This document shows positions 57,995 to 64,000 of a stretch of 64,000 bases of DNA, one piece after another. Made by a program: the position numbers and the translations under genes. Below the pieces are notes generated by a model. It saw only the letters and a list, made by a program, of their open reading frames with translations. It was not told the origin of the DNA and searched no databases. Positions within the stretch are counted from its first letter, which is position 1; every line of letters starts with the position of its first letter. This DNA is from Sphingomonas cavernae (lineage in GTDB: Bacteria > Pseudomonadota > Alphaproteobacteria > Sphingomonadales > Sphingomonadaceae). The stretch lies in assembly GCF_003590775.1 (NCBI RefSeq), contig NZ_QYUM01000002.1, forward strand, positions 1,054,001-1,118,000, written 5' to 3'.

Positions 57995-60682
57995 ATGCGT
58001 TCGTATCCGCCCTCCTTGTTCAAGCGGCTTGCCGCCTGGGGTGCCGCAATCTGTGCGGCGCTGCTGACCCCGTCGGCATATGCGCAGGCGGCATGGGCGC
58101 CCAATGACGATGATGCGCTGCTGCTCGACCTGCGCCTTGGGCGGCTAAGCCTGGGCGACGGTGTCCGCGGTTATCGCACGCCCGAGGGCGTCTGCGTCGA
58201 TCTGGCTGATGTCATCCTTGCGCTCGATCTTCCCATGCGCCTCGACAAGCCCGCGCGCCGCGCTTCGGGCTGGGCTTTCGACGAGCGCAACCAGATTACC
58301 GTCGATCGCGCACAGAATTCCGTGCAGATCGGCGCAAATGTCGAAAAGCTCGATGAAGCGGCGATCCGCGACGTCCCCGATGGCTGGTGCATAGCGGTCA
58401 AACCGCTGTCGCGCTGGATTGGCGTCGAATTCATCCCCGATCTCGGCAATGCCCTGTTGCTCGTCAAATCGACCGCCAGACTGCCCGTCGAGCTTGCCGC
58501 CGAGCGCCGTGCGCGCGCGGCCGCTATCCCGCCACAGCGTGGATTTGATCTCAAGGCTATGCCGAAGGCCGACGCGCCCTTCCGGTTATGGCGAACACCC
58601 TCGGTCGATGTCGTCGCGACACTTGCCGCCATCGAGGACAAGCGTACCGGCAGCCGTTTCGATGCGACTTATGAGCTCTATGTTGCGGGCGAGGTCGGCA
58701 AGGCGTCGTTCGATGCACGGCTGGCTTCGGACCAGAACGGCGTCCCCGCCAATCTGAGGCTGCGCGCCTATCGTACCGATCCCGACGGAGGGCTGCTCGG
58801 CGCGCTTGGAGCGACGCATTTCGCGCTGGGCGACGTCGCTGGACTGTCGACGCCGCTGGTTGCGCAGAGTGCGGTGGGGCGCGGTGCGGTGGTCACCAAT
58901 CGCCCCATCGACCGTCCCGACAGCTTCGATCGGACCGATTTTCACGGTGAGCTTCCCATGGGCTGGGATGCCGAGCTGTACCGCAATGGCCAGCTCCTCG
59001 CCTTTGCCAATGACCGGGCCGACGGCCGCTACGCCTTTCTGAGCGTGCCGCTGCTCTACGGACAGAACCGCTTCGAGGTCGTGCTCTATGGCCCACAGGG
59101 ACAGGTGCGTCGCGAGGAGCGGCTGGTCGCGGTGGGCGTCGACAGCATTCCCCCGCGCGAGACCTGGTACTGGGCGGGGATCAACGAGGCGAATACCGAT
59201 CTGATCATGCTCAAGGACTATCGCGATCCGCGCAACCGCGGCTGGCGCGGCAGTGTTGGGCTCGAACGCGGGATCGATACCTATACCTCGACGGGCGCGC
59301 AGCTCCACAGCCTCGTTCTTGAGGATGTTCGCCATAATTACGCTGAAGCATTCGTACGTCGTGCGATCGGACCGGCGCTCGTTGAAGTCTCGGGCGCCTA
59401 TGAGGACACAGGCGGCTACGCGCTGCGCGCACAGATGCTCGGCCAGTTTGGCCGCAGCTATCTCACCGTCGAATCGGTGCTGGCGCATGACTATCGATCG
59501 GACCGAATCGAGCCTGGCGTGACGGGCTGGCACGGCATTGCGCTCGATCACAGCCTCAATGTCGGGCGAACTATTCTCCCAGTCCATCTCGAGGCACGAT
59601 ACGAGACGCGTGCGCGCAGCATAGACACGCTCGAGCTCGCCGCGCGCGCATCGGCCAATGTCAGCGGTCTCGTGCTGACCGGACAGCTCGACTATCGCGC
59701 CGACATGGTCCCGACAGGGCCCGATCCTCCGGCCCGGATCGAAGCCTCGCTGCTCGCCAATGCACGGCTCGGGCGCGTCCGTCTTCGGGGCGAGACGCGC
59801 TTTCGTCTGTCCAGGGGCGCCGGCCTCGAAACCGCGACCGTGGTTGGCGAATGGGCGGCGGGCGAGCGCGCCGACTGGCGCGCCGAACTCGGTTATGATC
59901 GCAGCTATGACCGTGCGCGGCTGGGCTTCGGCTATAGCCGCCGCTTCGATCGTTTCGCGGTGACCGCCTCGGTCGAGGGCGCGAGCGACGGTTCGGTCGC
60001 GGCGGGGTTCAATCTCGCCTTTGCGTTCGGCCCCGATCCGCGCGGCCGTGGGATACGGATGTCCGCAACCAAGCTCGCAAGCCATGGACAGGTTTTTGCG
60101 CGCGTCTGGCGCGACAGCAACAATGACGGGGTGCGTCAGCGGAGTGAACCGCTGGAGCGCGAGGTGCAGCTCGCGGCCGGTCAGATCGCGGTAGAACGGC
60201 TGACCGATTCGCAGGGCAGCACGGTGATCGACGGGCTCGTACCCTTTCGTCCCGTGCTGATCGGGATAGACGCGGCCTCGCTGCCCGATCCCCTCGTACA
60301 GCCCGCGAGCCCCGGCGTGGTGGTTACCCCGCGCCCCGGCATCGCGATTGCTATCGAACTGCCGCTCTCCAGCGCGGGAGAGATCCACGGCACGCTGGTG
60401 CGCGGCGGCGGCGGCGCTATCGAGGGTGTCGATCTCGAGCTGGTCGATGACGAGGGTCGAGTGCTCCGCGTCACGCGCACCGAGTTTGACGGCTATTTCC
60501 TGTTCGAGGGCGTCCCCTATGGCCGATATGCCATCCGCATCGCACAGATTTCGGCGGATGCAGCGCGGTTGCGCGCGGCGCTGGGGCTGAGCGTCGTCGT
60601 GGGTGAGGCGCGCCCGAGCGTCGCGCTCGGCACCATCGCCGCTGAAGCGAGCGCGTCACGAAGCGCCGAGGCGCTTCGATGA
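57995..60682 (+). CDS. Non-classical fimbrial usher-like outer-membrane protein
   Basis: An 895-residue outer-membrane protein. After a signal peptide (ending near 31), an N-terminal domain of about 130 residues is followed by a long beta-strand region. HGELPMGWDAELYRNGQLLAF and RYAFLSVPLLYGQNRFEVV (about 312-360) match the plug-adjacent domain of ushers. The C-terminal ~200 residues carry a Ca-binding-type DSNNDGVRQRSEP and a carboxypeptidase-regulatory-like Ig domain (EIHGTLV ... FEGVPYGRYAIRI). It probably secretes the DUF4402 subunits. It is divergent from classical FimD/PapC ushers. Confidence 0.75.
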   Translation: MRSYPPSLFKRLAAWGAAICAALLTPSAYAQAAWAPNDDDALLLDLRLGRLSLGDGVRGYRTPEGVCVDLADVILALDLPMRLDKPARRASGWAFDERNQITVDRAQNSVQIGANVEKLDEAAIRDVPDGWCIAVKPLSRWIGVEFIPDLGNALLLVKSTARLPVELAAERRARAAAIPPQRGFDLKAMPKADAPFRLWRTPSVDVVATLAAIEDKRTGSRFDATYELYVAGEVGKASFDARLASDQNGVPANLRLRAYRTDPDGGLLGALGATHFALGDVAGLSTPLVAQSAVGRGAVVTNRPIDRPDSFDRTDFHGELPMGWDAELYRNGQLLAFANDRADGRYAFLSVPLLYGQNRFEVVLYGPQGQVRREERLVAVGVDSIPPRETWYWAGINEANTDLIMLKDYRDPRNRGWRGSVGLERGIDTYTSTGAQLHSLVLEDVRHNYAEAFVRRAIGPALVEVSGAYEDTGGYALRAQMLGQFGRSYLTVESVLAHDYRSDRIEPGVTGWHGIALDHSLNVGRTILPVHLEARYETRARSIDTLELAARASANVSGLVLTGQLDYRADMVPTGPDPPARIEASLLANARLGRVRLRGETRFRLSRGAGLETATVVGEWAAGERADWRAELGYDRSYDRARLGFGYSRRFDRFAVTASVEGASDGSVAAGFNLAFAFGPDPRGRGIRMSATKLASHGQVFARVWRDSNNDGVRQRSEPLEREVQLAAGQIAVERLTDSQGSTVIDGLVPFRPVLIGIDAASLPDPLVQPASPGVVVTPRPGIAIAIELPLSSAGEIHGTLVRGGGGAIEGVDLELVDDEGRVLRVTRTEFDGYFLFEGVPYGRYAIRIAQISADAARLRAALGLSVVVGEARPSVALGTIAAEASASRSAEALR

Positions 60683-60725
60683 AGTCGTCTGGGACGACTT
60701 CGATCACGAAGGACTTCAGGAAAGT

Positions 60726-60812
60726 TGGTGCGGTCGAGAAGACTCGAACTTCCACGGGCTTTCGCCCACAACGACCTCAACGTTGCGCGTCTACCAGTTC
60801 CGCCACGACCGC
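60726..60812 (-). tRNA. tRNA-Leu (anticodon GAG)
   Basis: An 87-base tRNA on the minus strand. The acceptor stem GCGGTCG pairs with CGACCGC, followed by A and an encoded CCA. The anticodon arm CAACG-TTGAGGT-CGTTG places GAG at positions 34-36, reading CUC and CUU. The long variable arm with GGGCGAAAGCCC and the T-loop TTCGAGT fit class II tRNA-Leu. The remaining 305-base gap around it (60683-60987) holds only an imperfect GTTTCACGTG sequence at 60921. Confidence 0.95.
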
Positions 60813-60987
60813 ACTGAATCTTGTCCGCCGGATCGACCGGCGGCTGGTAAGGCGCGTGCCTCTAGCAAAGCCAAACCCGCTTGGGAAGCCCCAAGCGCGC
60901 GAAAGCGTGAAAGCAGAGACGTTTCACGTGCGAAAGCCCGATTTTTTGCGCGTTTGGCGGCGTGACGCGGGGCGTTACCGGCAATGG

Positions 60988-61749
60988 CTAATTGAGCGCC
61001 GCGCCCGAAAAACTCAGATTCAGCTCCTTGGCGCTCTTCGGCACGTCCATCTCGGCGCTGTCGAATTCGGCCGCACCCTGCGGCGGCAGCTTGCGCACCG
61101 GCGGGATGATCCGCCAGCCATAGACGACGCGGCCCGAGGAATCGCGCAGTTCGGCGAGGATGTCTGGCACCGACTGCGCCTTGTCGGTCGGATTGATGAT
61201 CCGGCCCGATACCGTGAACAGCTCGTTCCCGCTCGGCTGGGTATAGCGCTCGGGCTTGCGTGCGATGTCGATCTTGAGCGGCACGTCGACCTGCTCGGGC
61301 TGGAGGCCCAGCCAGGCCGCGAGACCGGGCGTGCCGAAATACTGGATCGCGCCCAGGGCCGCGACCATCACCAGCGCAGCCCCGGCCGCCGCGATCGTCC
61401 AGCGCCGCGCGGGGTTGCGGCGCGGGCGGAAGGGGGGCGCATGCGCATAGGGGTCATAATCCGCATCGACGGGTTCGGCCGCCGATGGCTCGACAAAGCT
61501 CGACGGGGGTGCCGCCGCAACCATCGGCTCGGGCGCCGGTGGTGGAGGTGGTGGCGTTTCTATAACGGGCCGGGGCGCAGGTTCGGCTGGCGGCGGTGGC
61601 GCGACGGCCTGTGCCGTCACGGCGGCAACGGCAGATGCTTCGAACCAGCTATGTTTGCACGATGCGCAACGCACCGTGCGTCCCGCCGCCCCGATCGCGG
61701 TGTCGGGGACCAGATATCGCGTCCGGCATTCGGGGCAGGTCAGGATCAT
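60988..61749 (-). CDS. Zinc-ribbon (MJ0042-type) membrane protein
   Basis: A 253-residue protein. The N-terminal zinc ribbon [16 protein letters not shown] and [11 protein letters not shown] has two CxxC pairs. A long Pro/Ala-rich linker follows to about residue 100, then a basic patch [10 protein letters not shown] and a single membrane helix (about 118-138), then a ~110-residue extracytoplasmic domain with a DUF3426-like strand pattern ([19 protein letters not shown]). Zinc-ribbon DUF3426 proteins are common near ftsEX in alphaproteobacteria; function is unknown. The intervening 230-base gap to ftsE shows only the ftsE ribosome-binding site. Confidence 0.82.
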   Translation of the reverse strand: MILTCPECRTRYLVPDTAIGAAGRTVRCASCKHSWFEASAVAAVTAQAVAPPPPAEPAPRPVIETPPPPPPAPEPMVAAAPPSSFVEPSAAEPVDADYDPYAHAPPFRPRRNPARRWTIAAAGAALVMVAALGAIQYFGTPGLAAWLGLQPEQVDVPLKIDIARKPERYTQPSGNELFTVSGRIINPTDKAQSVPDILAELRDSSGRVVYGWRIIPPVRKLPPQGAAEFDSAEMDVPKSAKELNLSFSGAALN

Positions 61750-61979
61750 CTGGTCTCGGGAAATCCGTTATTTGCGCTGCTTCTCGTCCGGCAGTGTAAA
61801 CACACTCGCGAATCAACTTGCAAGCATGTTGGCGCGCCGGTTCGGATTTGGCGTCAACAACGCGCTTTACGCGGCGCGCGGCTCTGTGCGATGGCGAGGG
61901 CCGGGGCAAGAGCACGGGATCTGCTCCAACTAATTGGTGAGCCTTCAGGCAAGGCTTTGGGGAGCAGCAGCGGGGCGCG

Positions 61980-62693
61980 ATGAACAACATCGTCCAGTTC
62001 GAGAATGTCGGGCTGCGCTATGGCACGGGCGCGGAGACGCTGTCCGATGTCAGCTTCACGCTGGCGCGCGGCGCATTTTACGTTCTTACCGGCCCCTCGG
62101 GCGCGGGCAAGACCTCGCTTCTGAAGCTGCTTTATCTTGCGCAGCGCCCGAGCCGCGGGTTGATCCGGCTGTTCGGCGATGACGTCGTGACGCTCCCGCG
62201 CGACCGGCTGCCCGTGCTGCGCCGCCGGATCGGTGTGGTTTTTCAGGATTTCCGGCTGGTGCCGCACCTGTCGGCCTATGACAATGTCGCGCTGCCGCTG
62301 CGCGTGATGGGGCATGAGGAGCGCGACATCGAGGCACCGGTGAGCGAGATGCTCGCCTGGGTCGGGCTTTCCGACCGCGCGAGCGCGCGTCCCGCCACGC
62401 TTTCGGGCGGCGAGCAGCAGCGCGTGGCGATTGCGCGCGCGGTAATCGGCCGTCCCGACGTGCTTGTCGCCGACGAACCCACCGGCAACGTCGATCCCGA
62501 CATGGCCGAGCGGCTGCTCCTGCTCTTCGAGGGCCTGAACAAGCTGGGCACGACCATCGTCGTCGCCACGCATGACATCCATCTTCTGAGCCGGATTCCC
62601 AACGCCAACCTCATGCGGCTCGATCGCGGGCGGCTCTCCGATCCGACGGGTGCGCTGCGCTATCCGCCGCTGGGCGAAGGCGGGGCGTTGTGA
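61980..62693 (+). CDS. ftsE: Cell-division ABC transporter ATP-binding protein FtsE
   Basis: A 237-residue ABC ATPase. Walker A is [16 protein letters not shown] (36-51), the Q-loop is [17 protein letters not shown], the signature is [14 protein letters not shown], and Walker B is [12 protein letters not shown]. With FtsX it controls peptidoglycan hydrolases at the division site. Length and motifs are as in E. coli FtsE. It overlaps ftsX by four bases. Confidence 0.95.
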   Translation: MNNIVQFENVGLRYGTGAETLSDVSFTLARGAFYVLTGPSGAGKTSLLKLLYLAQRPSRGLIRLFGDDVVTLPRDRLPVLRRRIGVVFQDFRLVPHLSAYDNVALPLRVMGHEERDIEAPVSEMLAWVGLSDRASARPATLSGGEQQRVAIARAVIGRPDVLVADEPTGNVDPDMAERLLLLFEGLNKLGTTIVVATHDIHLLSRIPNANLMRLDRGRLSDPTGALRYPPLGEGGAL

Positions 62694-63586
62694 GTTTCGG
62701 CTGGGCGCCCTCGGTCGCCGATCGGCGGTTGCTGCCCGAAGGACGCTTCGCGGGGCCAATGCCATGGGTGATCGCGATCATGATGTTCCTGACCGCGCTC
62801 GCAGCGGCCGCGGGTCTTGGTTTGAGCGCTGCGGCGCGCGGGCTGGGCGACGATCTTGCGGGGCGGCTGACGGTCCAGATCGTCGAGGCCAATCCCGATA
62901 CGCGCAAGGTGCGCGCAGAGATCGTCGAGCGCGCACTGGCGCGCGCGCCGGGCGTGGTGGCGGTCAAGCGCTTTACCGATCAGGAAATTGCGGGGCTGCT
63001 TGAGCCGTGGCTCGGCGGCGAGGGGCTGTCGGGGCAGGATCTTCCGATCCCGGCGCTGATCGACGTCAGCCTCGCCGATGGTTCGATCGCGGGCATCCGG
63101 GCCGCTGAGCAGGCTGTGCGCGCGGTCGCGCCGGCCGCCAGGATCGACCGTCACGCGCGCTGGCTCGCGCCGCTCGCAGGGCTGATCGCCTCGCTCAAGT
63201 GGCTCGCGGCCGTTCTCGTCATCCTGATGGCCGCCGCGACAGCCAGCGCGGTGGTTCTGGCGGCGCGCGCCGCGCTCAACACGCACCGAGCGACGATCGA
63301 CGTGCTGCATCTGATGGGCGCAACCGATGTCCAGATCGCGCGACTCTTCCAGCGCCGTATCGCGCTCGATGCGTTATTCGGCGGGTTCGTCGGGCTGTTG
63401 TCGGCGATCGCCGTGCTGCTGCTGCTGGGGTCGCATATCGCCGCGATCGGTTCCGAACTGCTCGGATCGGTCGGGCTTTCCTGGATCGATTGGGCGATTA
63501 TAGTGTCGCTGCCGTTCGCAGGCGCGCTGCTCGCTACGCTTGCCGCACGGATCACGGTGCTCAAGACCTTGCGGAAGATGTTGTGA
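62690..63586 (+). CDS. ftsX: Cell-division protein FtsX
   Basis: A 298-residue membrane partner of FtsE. The order of helices is right: one at about 25-43, a ~115-residue periplasmic loop (which contacts hydrolase activators), then three more (around 165-200, 215-250 and 265-290), with the segment ATIDVLHLMGATDVQIARLFQRR between them as the typical FtsX coupling helix. The N-terminus lacks the long cytoplasmic extension of E. coli FtsX. GTG 62690 overlaps the ftsE stop, and its own stop overlaps the next gene. Confidence 0.93.
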   Translation: MSFGWAPSVADRRLLPEGRFAGPMPWVIAIMMFLTALAAAAGLGLSAAARGLGDDLAGRLTVQIVEANPDTRKVRAEIVERALARAPGVVAVKRFTDQEIAGLLEPWLGGEGLSGQDLPIPALIDVSLADGSIAGIRAAEQAVRAVAPAARIDRHARWLAPLAGLIASLKWLAAVLVILMAAATASAVVLAARAALNTHRATIDVLHLMGATDVQIARLFQRRIALDALFGGFVGLLSAIAVLLLLGSHIAAIGSELLGSVGLSWIDWAIIVSLPFAGALLATLAARITVLKTLRKML

Positions 63587-64000
63587 TCAAGCGTATCCTG
63601 TCGATCGTTCCGCTGCTCTGGGCGCTGGGTTTTGCAGCCTTCGTCATCTGGTTGCCGCGGCCCATGGACGGCCAGACCACCGACGCGATCGTCGTGCTCA
63701 CCGGCGGCCCCGGCCGCATCGAGCGGGGGCTTTCGGTGCTTCAGCAGAAACGGGCCAAACGCATGTTCGTCTCGGGCGTCTATCGTGACGTCAGGCCGCA
63801 CGAGCTCGCGCTTGCGCAGCGGGCGCCGATGGCGCTGTTCGATTGCTGCGTTGATCTCGGCCGCGAGGCGGTCGATACCCGTTCCAATGCGCAGGAGACC
63901 GCCGCCTGGCTCAAGGAGCACGACTATCGCAGCGTCCGGCTCGTCACCACTGACTGGCACATGCGCCGTGCGCGCCACGAGCTCGCACGCGCGGTCGATG
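63583..64000 (+). CDS. YdcF-like DUF218 protein, truncated at window end
   Basis: The first 139 residues of a membrane-anchored DUF218 protein. One N-terminal helix (SIVPLLWALGFAAFVIWLP) is followed by AIVVLTGGPGRIERGLSVLQQ, RMFVSGVY, DTRSNAQETAAWL and VRLVTTDWHMRRARHEL, all hallmarks of the YdcF/SanA-like fold. SanA-type members influence envelope permeability to large antibiotics; the reaction is unknown. GTG 63583 overlaps the ftsX stop, so it is probably co-translated with ftsEX. The 3' end lies beyond the window. Confidence 0.88.
   Translation, partial: MIKRILSIVPLLWALGFAAFVIWLPRPMDGQTTDAIVVLTGGPGRIERGLSVLQQKRAKRMFVSGVYRDVRPHELALAQRAPMALFDCCVDLGREAVDTRSNAQETAAWLKEHDYRSVRLVTTDWHMRRARHELARAVD

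Noticed and set aside
60726-60812. tRNA-Leu as the attachment site of an integrated element
   Set aside because: No integrase gene and no duplicated 3' tRNA end are present within the visible flank.
60921-60936. GTTTCACGTGCGAAAG as a fourth parS site
   Set aside because: The right half departs from the palindrome at four positions, and it lies about 20 kb on the other side of oriC. It is probably a chance match.
1-64000. CRISPR arrays, insertion sequences, prophage or integrase genes
   Set aside because: No regularly spaced direct repeats, transposase, integrase or phage structural genes were seen on either strand. Repeats found are short palindromes only.

Overview
The window is GC-rich, tightly packed chromosomal DNA of an alphaproteobacterium, most likely a sphingomonad (Sphingomonadales). 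I infer this from gene content and order: hemE / DUF299 regulator / maf / aroE / coaE / dnaQ, the block mnmE-mnmG-rsmG-parA-parB, DUF6489, DUF1491, DUF3576 and MmcB genes, and short palindromic repeats of sphingomonad type. No phage, insertion sequence, CRISPR array or rRNA was found. There is one tRNA, tRNA-Leu(GAG).

Layout. 0-7.9 kb: the end of argG, then a membrane glycosylation locus (polytopic membrane protein, DPM/GtrB-type GT2, GtrA, GT87, an STT3-like GT-C protein and two SAM methyltransferases). 8-16.7 kb: housekeeping genes (marC-like, folD, yggU, yggT, argB, queuosine-precursor transporter, hydroxyacyl-CoA dehydrogenase, UbiH-type hydroxylase, ftsK). 16.8-28.9 kb: a two-gene retropepsin module, lolA-like gene, a structured RNA candidate, xthA, ribA, HAD, yggS, thiE-like, an outer-membrane protein, DUF3576 lipoprotein, leuS-lptE-holA, and a low-GC orphan gene. 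28.9-50.2 kb: the replication-origin neighbourhood. parB-parA-rsmG-mnmG-mnmE carries three parS sites. A 300-bp gap between hemE and ppsR holds two perfect DnaA boxes and is the probable chromosomal oriC. Most genes on its left run on the minus strand and nearly all on its right on the plus strand, as expected for genes co-oriented with forks leaving this point. 50.2-55.7 kb: PBP1A, msrB and a three-gene type III polyketide synthase operon. 55.8-60.7 kb: an unusual chaperone-usher locus with two DUF4402 subunits. 60.7-64 kb: tRNA-Leu, a zinc-ribbon membrane protein, ftsE-ftsX and a truncated ydcF-like gene.

Points that most deserve attention: the oriC/parS region; hemE lacking any ATG/GTG/TTG that covers its conserved N-terminus and apparently starting at CTG; lptE with a palindromic repeat inside its 5' end; a G8 tract that puts the first membrane gene out of frame with its natural start; the polyketide operon; the DUF4402 pilus locus; the small-protein/retropepsin pair; a terminator-like hairpin abutting the ptsN start codon; and a terminator-ended structured RNA candidate before xthA. 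All functional calls come from reading the sequence and recalled family knowledge; no database search was run.
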